Origin: Cubamyces lactineus
Taxonomy: Eukaryota > Basidiomycota > Agaricomycetes > Polyporales > Polyporaceae
Length of the DNA stretch: 64,000 nt
NCBI GenBank assembly: GCA_022376465.1
Contig: JACDTU010000025.1
Coordinates: forward strand, 310,001 to 374,000
Reading direction: 5' to 3'
The stretch's first letter is position 1. Every line of letters begins with the position of its first letter. Both the position numbers and the translations under genes were made by a program. The notes under the pieces are model-generated. The model saw nothing but the letters and a program-made list of their open reading frames with translations, was not told where the DNA came from and did no database searches. Shown here piece after piece: positions 37,468 to 50,551 of this stretch.

Positions 37468-38999
37468 GTTTCGTGGCCGAGGTGTCAGTTACAAGTAATT
37501 CTGAAGTACGTGAAAGCCAGGGAAGATGATTGGGATAATGGCAGTCTGCGGTAGTAGGGACAAGTCAGCAGGAGAGGAGCGGGGTCGCGTAGGCGCCCGA
37601 CGCGCTCGCGACGCGCCCGTTTGTCGCGTTATTGTGGTCTATTTGTTGCCGTGTGGCGGCACTGACGGCGAGTTACTTCTCACTGTCAGACCTGAGACCA
37701 GCGCTGGCAACCTAGTCCGCTCATCTTCCTTCTTGATGACTGGGGTTTTATATGACCGTTCGTTCAGTTCTATGCTTCAATACATTGCTTGAAAATACCT
37801 CTGATTGCGTCGCATGGCTGGGGCCGGCGACAATGGTTTACTATGCGCCAAACTCGCACAAACTGCGGACTCGGCTGGCACTGGCACGATTGGCAGCTTC
37901 CAGGGAAGCAACGGTCGCATCGAGAATCATTGCACTTGCCAAGCCATTCTGTGGTATTTGTGACTGCACTGGCGTCATGTCGGAACCCCGAAGGGAGGGA
38001 GACTAAGTGTTCAGACACAAGATTAGTTCTCATGAGCTGACAAAGCTGTAATAACGACCTGCACTCCTGAGAAAGTAGCAAGATGGTCACATCCGTCCTT
38101 CCAGCGCAGGCCGATGCGGATCCCGCATTGATTTAGTGAGTGTTTCTACTAGATATAACACTCAAAGCAAGAAATACTGAGGCTACTATTTAGATTGCTC
38201 TGTTTCGGTGTTCGATTTCGGAACCATCGCGAGTACTGAGCGCCAGCGCGTCTGAAAGTCTGCTATGGGAGAGATCTATCCGCAGTTACTCTCACAGCGA
38301 AGGCCACAAACCATGGTCCGTTTCGTCGTGGATACCCAGTCTCGAGTATCTGACTTCGCAGCTGTTATTTCTCACGCGCACGTTCATGTCCTCTGACTCG
38401 GTTCCCATGGTTTATTTTGACCCAACTAGCCGGGAGGTGCAATCTGTCGCATTGGGTGCGAGCGCAAGTCACTGATATGGCAAGCCTCCCTCCTTTGGCT
38501 CCACTCGTGGAAAGGGAATGCTCGGTTCCACAGTAAAGGTTACCGCTACGGTGCCGACCTGGCACATTCCTTTCACCCGCTAGGGATGCCAAGCCTTAGG
38601 GTGCGCCCACCCGTCCTTTTTCCTTTCTCATGCAAACCGTCGGCCCTACCGCGCATGCTGTGCAACTCTCGCAGGAAAAAAGTTGTCTGGGTATCCTCTT
38701 CGTCGCCGGAGACCACGGTTCCTGCCTATTGGCCATTGAAGGGCCTGTGAGCAACATACCGAACCCACGGATCGTGCCCTGCGTTCCTTTCGCCGGCTCG
38801 CGCATTCACTCCGTAGGAATGGGCTGACTGTGATTGGTCACACCATTCAACGCTCGCAAATCGCTGCGTATGTTCGAGAGTTGCGTTCACAAATTTTCAA
38901 GCTGCAGGAGAAGTATAAAGAGGATGGACTTGGCCGCCTAGAGTCTGCAGGACATCTATATCCTCTCGTCTGGCACACCTCACCCCTCGGATACTCGCC
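37468..38999. other. Intergenic: MSH6 and peroxidase promoters
   Basis: About 1.5 kb without a recognised gene. The right part (38600-38999) is the peroxidase upstream region with inverted CCAAT (ATTGG) sites near 38729 and 38833 and a TATA box at 38914. Confidence 0.5.
38914..38919 (+). promoter_or_regulatory. TATA box of the manganese peroxidase gene
   Basis: TATAAA, 81-86 bases before the start codon, with an inverted CCAAT box about 80 bases further upstream. This layout is common for ligninolytic peroxidase promoters. Confidence 0.5.
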
Positions 39000-40458
<1,459 letters not shown>

Positions 40459-41118
40459 ATGACTCGAGCTTGTGCGCGTCTGCAGCGCTGGGAATCAGTG
40501 AAAGCGGGTCGTTTTGGATATCTAGAAAGCGGTGGCTCGTATATGTTGAAGCTTTGGCTCACCTGTATCAACACGGTTCGTAGTACTATGGGATATATCA
40601 CTTTGGGTTGCGTTATGTCGACGTGTACGTGCGAAGGTTTCTTGTGTCGTCGCGGGTTCATCAGCGCCAGCGGGTGAGGGACATCGACTCCAATTTACAG
40701 TCGTGGCTGGGATGACCATGATACACCGAGAGTTAGAACTACAGTATGATTGTGTTACATCAACAGCGTTCTCGGTGACAGGAACCCCTACGACGTTCGC
40801 CAAAGCTGAGTTTGATGTTCATAACGTTCATCTACGAGCCATACTCAGGGCTCCTACACGGAACTTTGCACGTTGTACGAAACTACGTCACCACGTACCC
40901 CGCACTTTACTCACTGCAATGCTGCATAGAGTGCTGTCAACAGTTGTTTGCACGATATAGCGTCATCATTCGGGAGTAACCATCGTAGTATTGCAGTCAT
41001 TTCACATGCTAATCGACACAACCTCCAAGGTTTGGATCCGGATCCTCTCAACAGTAACCGATACGGAGATGAAAACAGCCAGAAAAGCAAAAAAAAAAAA
41101 AACACCCCCATATGGATG
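40459..41118. other. Intergenic between convergent genes
   Basis: Presumed 3' untranslated regions of the peroxidase (+) and PDK1 (-). A run of A ends at about 41101, which is poly-T on the PDK1 strand downstream of its stop. No gene seen. Confidence 0.5.
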
Positions 41119-43322
41119 CTAGGGAGATCTGATCAGGATTGAGACGTCCTCTATCCATTTGTCTATGATCCTCGGGTCCGCGAAATTGTAAGCGTACTCT
41201 TTTCCACTCTGCGGTTGCAGTAATCAGCCACATGTGAGCATGACTCCAGAGAACCTGCTTACCGCCGTCTGCACTGCAAGTGTACTTTTCCCTTCTCTGC
41301 GGCACCTTACTACTTCATTCTTCTCAGACTTCGAGGCGGCCACTCCAGCCGGAGGGAAACTAAACGAATGCTTGACGTCGGAGGATTTGGGGCTCGCATC
41401 TTCCTTCTCGTCAAGGGCGACGCATAACAAGCGCGGTCGGGACGTGAGAAGCAGAGCGCACGGGCGACTTTGCTTCAGAAGGCCCTTGCGTATTTGCGTC
41501 TTGACTAACGTCGCCCGGCGGAGCGTCTCGTTCGACAGTACCTGAGACCTAGTTACGTTTCATCTGAGCGTGAGATTGAGTTCCACCCTACGATGGGAAA
41601 GACTCGTGTCCCTTGCCCCGGAACTCACCAATCCCTGGCCCCCAGCGCCGGGTCGTCCAGCTCTTCGTCACCTCGTTGCTTCTCATGCAGCCCCGTTCTC
41701 GGGCTCGATTCCTCGGTCTTCTCGGACGGGACGCTCTCGACGACTTCAGAAGGGACCACATCCGGGGGAACGTCGACCGGGGCGGCGGAGCGAGCCCCAC
41801 TGCTGAGGGAGAGAGATAGCGGGTCGCGGTCCGAGGACACGGGCGAGCGAAGATTGACCGCGCTGAACTCCTGCACCATGCTCTCCCACACGTCCTCGTC
41901 GTCAGCCGGATGTTTCGAGGGCGGCACTATGCCAGTCTCCGGCGCCACGGGCGAATCTGTCCAAAGTGTGTCCCAGCGTACTGGGGAGGCTTCCGAACCC
42001 CCCACATTGACGGAGGCCGTGAAGAACGCATGTTCTCGTAACTCAGTGGGCGAGGATTTGGGTTCAACGCCGAGGCGTTCAGCAGGGTCCAGGACCTACC
42101 ACGTGTCAGAACCAGGTTGTGTACGGCAACGGATATCGATGAAAGCCTACCAACAACTGCTGCACGAGGTCCTTGGCAACATCGTAAAATCCCTCTGGGA
42201 AGGAGTAATCCAACGCTTCGATCTTCCGAAAGCTCTGGTAGTCGTTGATAGCTGCGAAGGCTGGCATACCAGCGACGACAAAGTATACGGTGCAACCAAT
42301 CGCCCATAGGTCAGAACTAAGGAGATGTCAGAAGCGTCCTCAGCGATCAGTATGGCGAGATATAACCCCTACCTCTTGCTTGTTGTCTTGGAAGATCGAT
42401 TCAACAACTCAGGCGAAACGTATGCCGCGCTTCCCACGAATGAACTGGATCGCGGAGCTGAAAAGGGGTCACCCTCCTAGCTCACCCCGGGCTGAAGACC
42501 CGCACTTACACAGATCTCCATCGGGCGCCAAGTATGCCGAACCGAAGTCTGATATCTTTACTCTGAGCTCGTTGTCTAGTAGCACGTTCTCTGGCTTCAA
42601 GTCTCTGTGCAACACTCCTTTACTGTGCATCCAGAGAACGGCGTCTACCATCTGCGCAATGTACCACCTCGCACATGGCAAGGCTAAAGAGCCGTGCTTC
42701 TTGACCAAGTCGGCTAGATCACCATTTGGAGCTAGATCCAGAACGAAGTCTGCAAACAATCACATCTATTAGAACATGGGGTGAATACTAAAGTAGTGCC
42801 CCTAAATGCACGAGTGATGCCATTAGATGCACGGACAATGCACTCACAGAGAGAAGTCTCGTCTTGAAATGCCGCATGCATCCTGATGAAGCCAGGGTGC
42901 AGCCCGGAGAGCTTGGCGAGGGCGTCCTTCTCGACGTTAGCGTACTTGACCTTCTTCTGTTTGATCAACTGCGCTTTGCTCAAGATTTTCACGGCGTAAT
43001 GCTTCCCTGTGGCGATCTGAACCGCCTCCATGACCTGGTAGGCGATGTCGATACATAAGTTGTAATCATTACCAATAGCTGAGCTCACCGTTGACCATGA
43101 ACCGCATCCTAGCTCCTTCACGAAGTCAAGTTCTTTGGGGGAAGTCATACTTGGGGGTTTTGAAGATGAGCCTGAGGCCTGCGACCGGGACCCAGTTGGG
43201 CTGGACGTCGTTGGAGCTGTGGCGGCCGCGGGGTCCCCGGGTGGTTGCGATCGTGGTGTTCCGTTACCGGTTTGGTCGTCCCGCATATCCACATACGCCC
43301 ATGGCGGCGGATTGCTTGCCAT
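41119..43322 (-). CDS. PDK1-like AGC kinase with C-terminal PH domain
   Basis: Exons 43322-43089, 43034-42848, 42749-42510, 42457-42373, 42316-42151, 42095-41629, 41548-41263 and 41208-41119 give 584 residues. The kinase domain begins near residue 65 with loop ELGCGSWSTV, Lys94 in YAVKILSK, HRDLKPEN (Asp190), DFGSA (Asp208) and the activation segment SPRSSSFVGSAAYVSPELL, which matches the PDK1 phosphosite context. SDLWAIGCTVYFVVAGMPAF follows. After a disordered stretch comes a PDK1-type PH domain starting VLSNETLRRATLVKTQ and ending AYNFADPRIIDKWIED. PDK1 phosphorylates activation loops of AGC kinases (Akt, S6K, PKC; Pkh1/2 in yeast). If the intron at 41549-41628 is retained, a TGA follows at once and a 460-residue protein without PH domain results. 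Confidence 0.92.
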
Positions 43323-43728
43323 CTCGTTCCGAACAGTACTTGCCGCCGGAATCCAGAAGATGGTGGTGGTAGTTGCTGTGGATGTACCAGTATGACAATC
43401 GAACGTTGAACGCTCGTCTGGGTCGAACCTAATGGAGACCGTTTGTCGCTATGATCTTCAGCCATAGCTCCCATAAGACGCAGGAAACACAGTGCTGATC
43501 TCCATTGCGCACAACAAGCGAGACAATACCAGAGAGAGATGACATTGAAACTATATCCCCTAGACTCTAGTACAGGTGAGAGCGAACGAGAGACGACGAA
43601 CTGAACAATTACGGGCGTCTTTAGAGGGTCCTCATGTTAGAGCATGAGCGCTTCTGCAGTTGTTCTCGTTCTGGTTCCTCCTCCCACCCTCGCTCTCTGC
43701 TTGATTGATTCCAAGGCTCACTACCTGT
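43323..43728. other. Divergent promoter between PDK1 and Nup96 genes
   Basis: A 406-bp gap between two start codons on opposite strands. C/T-rich immediately upstream of the Nup96 start. No gene seen. Confidence 0.5.
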
Positions 43729-46700
43729 ATGGCGCGCTTCAGGGCGTACGTGTCTGACAGTGACGAAGATGAGGATGTTTCCATGGACATTCCGCCGCCA
43801 CCTCCGGCGAAACCAGTGGAGGAAGACCGCGCCGGAGAGTCATCAATGGACGAGGATGAGGTCCTGGTAGTGGCGCGTCGCCACGGCGTGGAATCCGACG
43901 AGCCAAGTGATGCGGAGGAGGAGGAAGGAGACGAAGAGGAGAGTGAGGACGAGGCTGCGGACGAAGAGTCGGAGGAAGAAGAGAGCGAGGACAACACGCG
44001 AGGGCGCCGCACTTTACAACTCAAGCCTAGTGCACGCGGGCAACACAGAGTCACAGGGGATCCCACAATCATTCCGTGGGCGAGGGAGATTGGCGTTGAC
44101 CCCCAGAAAATGCACGTTATGCAAACCTCCCTGTTCCGCATGCCCGAGGAAGAAAGAGCTCTCAAGGCCCTGAACCAACCACAGTCGCGTCGGAGACTCC
44201 TCTTGACTTCGAACCTCAGTCGCAAGCACAGCAGGGACTCTGATGGGGACGGTCTGCGCGCGGATTCACGTCAGGTATGTCGCGCGTCTCCCGTGCAAAG
44301 TTGCTGGATAACTCAGGTGGCGCGGCCACATAGCGCGCGTCTTTCGCGCATGATATTGAACCTGAGCCGTATCGTCCTACGCGGAAGTACGCGCGTGTGG
44401 ATAGTTCTGCTTCCGTATTTGTGGGTCAAGAACAAGCATACATTGACGCGGGTCTCGCGTTCGGTCGGTCGTTCCGCGTGGGATGGGGTCCAGGGGGCGT
44501 ACTGGCACACCTCGGGGAATTGTGTGGACCCAAGACTTCGCCGTAAGTGTCAAATTGGTGCAAGGAGTGGTAATGCCTCACATATTGCAGAAAATCATCT
44601 GCGAACGCATCTACCATCAAGCTCACTACGATACCTCTGATTGCTGGTGTAGAGGCAGACGCGTCCACGCAAGCCTCGCGCTTACTCTCCCATCACCTCA
44701 GCAACACCGTCATCGAGGAGGATGCGGATGGCGTTCCATTTGCAAACCCCTCTTCCAAGCTCACGTTTGCTTCCTTCGTGACTCAATTCCCTTCCACCGA
44801 CCAGTCGTTCGAACCCACACTGTTCCGTTTGGGACATGCTCTTTTCGACCCAGTCAACTTCCGCTTGGACGACATTCCCGATGTCCAATACCGCCATCGC
44901 ATCGCTGCCATCCGGCGAAAGACCGAATTATCAAAATGGCTCAAGACGGCCGTTGCATCTGCCATGGACGCGGATCTCCGCGAAAACCTCGACACCAAAT
45001 GGGACCGCACGGTGTTTACGCTCCTTAGTGGTTACCAGATTGAGCGTGCGTGTGAAGTGGCGGCCGACGGCGGCAACTTCAAGCTCGCATCGTTGGTCGC
45101 GCAGTGCCCGGGAGATGCGGAATTCCGTGCAGACCTCCAAGAGCAGCTCGAGATCTGGTGTCGCGAACGCATCGACGCGCATATAAGCGAAGATACACGT
45201 AAGGTATATGCGCTTTTGGCCGGAGTTGCCGATACTCTCAAGGGTTCGGGCGGAAGCGGCGTTGAGCAATGCCCAGATATCGACCTTGCGCGTGGACTGG
45301 ACTGGAAGCGGGCGTTCGGCCTCCAACTTTGGTACGGATTGCCCATGGATGCATCCATCGCGGAGGTATTCGAGTCGTACGACGCGTTATGGAAAGAAGG
45401 ACAATCAAGCGTCGCACCGCCCGCCCCGTGGTATGCTGAACGCGCAGATTCAGCAGATTCGACTTGGAAGCTCCCCTCCCACACGCAGCATCCGGACGCA
45501 CTATACGCACTGATCAAGCTGTTCGCCGACCCGGCGTGCAATCTCTCAGCGGTACTGTCGTCGTTCGCGTTCAGCCCGTCGCCGGCGGACTACCGGCTCC
45601 CGTGGCATCTGTACATCATCTTGTCCCGGTGTCTGCGCATTCGCGACCTAGCGGACCGAGACACGCCTGTGCTGCACGGGACCGAGGACGGAGAGGATGA
45701 CGACGGCGTAGAGGGGCACAGCCCCAGTGCCGATCTGTTGGCAAACAGCTATGCATTGCAGCTCGAACAGCTCGGCATGATCCAGGAAGCCGTTTTTGTT
45801 CTGCTCCACATTGAAGGGTCCGCAGGGTATGTGCTTCCGATACTCGCTGATGGGTTAGGTTTTGTGGACGCTGACTCGACGACATGTGCCTATCAGGCGA
45901 GCGAAGGTGATCAAGGAGTTGCTCGCCCGCTCAGCGTCGAAGCTTGATGACTGGGTAACGCGCGGTCTGGTTGGCAGCCTCAAAATACCTATGGCCTGGA
46001 TCAACGAAGCTAAGGTGCAAAGATCGGGATCTGTTAGCAATCTCGTGACACACTGACGTTCAAATGACCAGGCCATCCATGCGCTACATGTCGGCAATGT
46101 ATATGAGGCGTATGAGCTCTACCTGTCGGCAGGGTTGTATGATGCTGCGCACGATATCGCCGTGCTTGAGCTCGCGCCGGATGCGGTCATCCGTCAAGAC
46201 CTCTCGCTGCTTCGGGAACTTTTCGACGTCTTTGACGGCCGTCCTGTCAACGGCTGGAACGACCGCGGCAAGGTACAGCCGTTCCCCTGCCTACTGGCTT
46301 CGCGCTGTACTCACTGTCTGTTGCCATACAGGTCTTCTTGGACTACTCCCACGCGCTGACACGTCTTCCTCAACTCCGTGACCGCCTCATAGAGACCGAC
46401 GGCGCGCTGGACGCAGGCGAGCTCTCCGAGCTCGAGCAGCTCTCTCGAAGCGTGCCCAAGCTTGTCAGCATTCTACCAGACGTCCTCCCCGACCGAACAA
46501 ACATCCGGCACACTGCCGCTGCCGCGGAGATGACGAACCAGCTTGTGCGCCATTTGGACCAAATCCGGCCTCTTGCCATCGTGAGTCACCTGCCACCATT
46601 TCACCCGTTCGTTCATCAGAACGCGTGGTTGAGAGGCTTTTGCATCCGTACCGTGGGCTGACATGGTATGACGTGGACAGGCGCAAGCTCACATCCGGAC

Positions 46701-46785
46701 ACCGTACTTCGGCGACGCAACGCGCGTACGAAACATCCACTCCACCATGTACGAGCGGTTCATCCGGACCATCGAAGTTGCGTGA
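43729..46785 (+). CDS. Nup96-type nucleoporin, stand-alone
   Basis: Exons 43729-44274, 44334-44542, 44591-45826, 45897-46014, 46072-46272, 46332-46580 and 46681-46785 give 705 residues. A strongly acidic N-terminus (Asp/Glu runs, residues 9-95) is followed by the conserved PWAREIGVDPQKMHVMQTSL, RASFAHDIEPEPYRPTRKYA and FRVGWGPGGVLAHLGELCGP. Then comes the all-helical Nup96/ACE1 domain, for example DQSFEPTLFRLGHALFDP, RTVFTLLSGYQIERACEVA and LHVGNVYEAYELYLSAGLYD. Nup96 (yeast Nup145C) is a Y-complex scaffold subunit of the nuclear pore. In yeast and animals it is cut from a Nup98-Nup96 precursor; here a start Met precedes the acidic arm and no FG repeats or autoproteolytic HF-S site are encoded upstream, so it is a separate gene. 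Confidence 0.92.
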
Positions 46786-48018
46786 TGACGGTCCGTGTGT
46801 ACATACCATATACAGCAGGGCGCCTTATTCCCACATGGACATGCCGATGACTCTTTGTACTGGGCCTTAACGAATGCCATGAAACCCCAACAGCGGCCTC
46901 GACGCGCCCTTCGCGGTGAATTACAGTTTGCAAAAACCAAGCACATTGCCAGAGCGGGCGCAGATCAAGCGGCGTGGGTTGCACTATGGCCCAAGATCCA
47001 ACGCGGCGGCATCCCGTACGTGTCTCTCGCCTCGTATATGGCGTCAGAAACATCCCAGATCTGCAGCGGAGTACAGGTAAGGTGCGGAACGAGCCGGAGG
47101 ATGCGCCGTGGCTGGGCACGTCCCTGAGGTCGGACGGCAACTGAGATCTGATGGACACAGATTAGCATTACAGCTCTTGCACCGCTCTCTCGCGGGATCC
47201 CGCCGCCGCAGCCCACTGGGCTCTGGTGCTCATGCGCGACTCGACAGCTCGGCGTCACCGCGGCGATTTGTTCGTGTGCACTGGCTGGAGATCGCGCTTC
47301 TGGTCGCCGGCCACGCGCGGCGAACGCTGGGGTCATGGCCGCAGCAGAATCTTGCACAACGATTAGTATGTAGCGCCACGGAGCCTGGGCTACCTGAGTA
47401 TTATACAGACCTGTCTTAGACCGGTAGTATTCCGGGACATAGAGAGCCCACAGGGAGCGACATCGGCTCGATGGATGGGAACACAGTACACTTCGCACAT
47501 TGTTGCGTGTGTTCTAGAAAAGAGTGTTGTGGTCTTGTGTGCGAAGATGCAGACCATCAGGTTGTGTTGATCTGTGTGTTGTGTTCCATGCGGTGGGCAG
47601 CGATGGAGATGACAGGGCCTTGAAAGGCCATACGATCGTTGACCGTCAGATGCAGATTGCAAACTGTGTCTGCCAAGCGATTCCGTAAACGAAGTCCATG
47701 GTGAGTCTGCTATCGTGCCTTGACAGGTGGAGTTTGCCTATACAAGGTATCAAGAAAGATAATCTATTCGCAAGATATATGATCAAGAGTATGTTGTTAC
47801 AAGATGTAGTAGTGTACACTAGTCACTAGGTTTCGACACCCAGAATAACATAGCTACAGACAGCGACGTAGACAAGAAAGCGACCCGATGTGCGACGACG
47901 ATAAGATAATGATATAGCCAAGATGGTATCCAAGAACTTGCGCATGCGGTCTAGGTGGGTTGGTTGTGCGAACTTGCAGATGCCCGGGAAGGATATGCGA
48001 GAATGAGTGGGAAGAGCT
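46786..48018. other. Intergenic between convergent genes
   Basis: No domain-bearing frame found. 47700-47900 is AT-rich and likely 3' untranslated or spacer sequence. Confidence 0.5.
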
Positions 48019-48708
48019 CTAGTCGATGTTGTGGCCGCAGCAGATCATGACGGCCGCGACGAGGCAAGGCTCGAGCATGCCGGCCTGCATCACCTCTTGC
48101 GTCAGCTCGAGGACGACGTTGTTCGGAACACGGGCGATGCGTGCGAGCACCCTAGGCGCAGTCGAATTCACTTTCGACAGCTGTGCAGGCGAAGTGAGCT
48201 CGAGCCGTCCGATGAGCCGGACATAGATCTGTTGACGTACACAAACAAAGTCGCCCACGGGGCTCCAGGCGTACTGGACGCCGCGCACTTCCATGATGCG
48301 ACGCCTAATCCAGATGGCGTGTCAGACGCGTCCGTGTGTCATCTCCTCAGAGTTTACGTACCGTTGGTCCGACGACAAGCGTAGCCAGTCGCGCACGCGC
48401 TGCTTCGCGGCGACCCCGCGGATTTCGACGGTGGCGTGAGGCTGCCACTGCACCATCGCCACGTTCCGGCTTTCGTTGTCCTTGAATATGGTGCACGCGG
48501 GTGCAGTGGCCTCGGTGACGACGCGGTACGCGGTGCGCTGCTGCGGCCCGAGGACGGTCGAATTCAAGATGGTCGTCTTGAAGTTCGTGAACGTGAAGGT
48601 GACACTGTCGGGCATCGCAGTCGGTGGGTTGCTCGCCGGAAGGGACGGGAGCGCGCCGAAGATGGAGGGCGCGGCGCCACCCTGCTGCCATTGTGCGTAA
48701 GGGTTCAT
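48019..48708 (-). CDS. DUF6593-like basidiomycete protein
   Basis: Exons 48708-48362 and 48304-48019 give 210 residues. A short Gly/Ala/Pro-rich N-terminus (MNPYAQWQQGGAAPSIFGAL) is followed by a predicted beta-rich domain: SVTFTFTNFKTTILNSTVLG, YRVVTE, ATVEIRG, a hinge RVRDWLRLSSDQR, IMEVRGVQYAWSPVGDFVC, VRLIGRLEL and VLARIARVPNNVVLELTQE, ending VAAVMICCGHNID. This pattern is the agaricomycete DUF6593 type, expanded in mushroom-forming fungi and of unknown function. No signal peptide. The splice was chosen because it turns SSDQR into a continuous RRRIMEVRG. Confidence 0.8.
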
Positions 48709-50551
48709 GTCGAAGAAGGCACGGATCGGGGTGAGAGTGTTTGGTGAGTGTTGGGTTGTGTAGAGTTGAGTAGAGCTGTAGAAGCTGGCTCGATGACGAC
48801 AAAAGCCATCTCGAGTGCTGGTTATATATACGCGCAAGGTTCTGCTGATCTCGAACTTGGCCATGCTGAGACATTCCGGTGGCAAGCACTGGAGTGGCAT
48901 AACTGAAAGGATCTCTGAGCGCCATGTATTCGTCGACAACGTTGGAAGACTTGGCGGGAAAATGAGATTATGAGAGTAGGGCTGATTGCAAGCTACCTCG
49001 GTCTGGGTTCCAGTTTCATCTGGAGGCGACTGCAGCGCCTTCAACGTCCTCCCGTCCGTGTGGTAAGGTCCCGCGTAGAGGTCGACTGGCTAAGCGGTGC
49101 AAAGCCCATCTCACCCGGGAACCATGCTTGCATAAAGTCGCCGAGTCATTCTGCGTAGGTCCTGATCAGAATTCGACCACCATTGAGAGTCAGAGCGAGG
49201 TCCCATATTTCAAACATCATGAAATACCGAGTCCGTCACACAGCGCTGCCCTTTTCGTCGCCGCTCGGGCTACAAGCAGGAGAATGGCTGAGCAGTGCCG
49301 CCAGGGCGGTGCCTGGCAAGGGCGGTACTGCGCCGCACGTGGTTGCCATGCGAGGCCCACTGAATCTCAGATCCATCAACATCAGGCTACACACTCGCGT
49401 GTCAATCGCGTGCGCCAGATGGCAATCGGGTGAGGCTCGACATAGTCGGACACTGAGTCACAAACTGACCTTGATAATTCACGACCTCCAAGACGGCAAA
49501 CTCTGCTTCTTTTTCTCCGTAGATTGATGGGGGTTTCTGTTCGTGCATGGTCGGCTTGCTCTTCAGAAATCTCAATCTAGCCGTGAAAAATATGCAGGGA
49601 TTTTCCTAGTATCACCAGGTGCCTACGAGCCTGACAGTCCAAGTCGGTTTACCCCCAAAGCTAGTAGCAATGCGCTGGGTAAGTCTCGCAGCTACGGTAC
49701 AGAACCCCAGGGAAGCAGCCAAGATCATAGCCATAGGTGTCAGTGATCCGCGACGTATGCGTTGACGCAAGCACAGGTTTGCACAACTTTGCGGCGGTTG
49801 TATGTCAGGCCAATATCACAAGGCAAGGAAGTGGCTGGGACGGGGTCAGCCGGTATGAAACAGGCCCATGTTGGCCGGCGACTCGGTCGTGACGACTTGA
49901 CCTGTGGTGAGCGAACATGAGAGAATCAGGATCGACCCCCTATCAGCGCGCCTGGTCGCTATGAGTCGGACCAGAACGGCCCATCAGAGAGGACAAACGG
50001 AACGAACGCATACTCAGCTCAGTTCCGAAGCAATGCGATGGAGGATGTCTATATCTGGCGCGAGCGTTTGGGATGTGGTTTGATCCACCTGAGAGGCCAG
50101 CATAGAGACGGCGACCAACGAGTTAGCACACAGCTGCAATGCGAAGCCGACGGGGAAGGTCCTGGATAACATAGCTTACTCTTGGCTGAGTCGGCGCGAA
50201 TCTGCCGCATTGCGGCATGCAGTGTTGTTACACAGAGATATTATGAATGTTAACCACGAAGCGTCCACAAAGCCAACGCGTACGATACAAATGATACTGG
50301 GCGAACGGGAGCAAGTCAAGGATGGCCGGATCGTGCCGAAGTCGATTATGAATTATTTACGGTCCGATAAGCTGGGTCCATAATGGGCGCCAATTCGGGT
50401 TACCAGGCTTCGAGCGGCCTGCCTCCGCACAGTCTCCAAGTTCCGAGTACTCAGCTTTCGGTCATCCCGCACTCACATAACTGCACTCGGGATTCATATC
50501 ATATTTGCTTTGGAACTAGGACAAGCACACACGAACTGCTTCCGCACGAAG
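48709..50551. other. Long intergenic region, no gene recognised
   Basis: About 1.8 kb upstream of both the DUF6593-like gene (-) and the FYV10/MAEA gene (+). A minus-strand TATA box is at 48823-48830. Otherwise short frames without domains. Confidence 0.5.
48823..48830 (-). promoter_or_regulatory. TATA-like box of the DUF6593-like gene
   Basis: The self-complementary TATATATA lies about 115-122 bases upstream of the start codon at 48708. Confidence 0.4.

Noticed and set aside
41089..41101. Poly-A run as the tail of a retrogene
   Set aside because: No target-site duplication or intronless copy upstream; it is simply poly-T beyond the PDK1 stop on minus.
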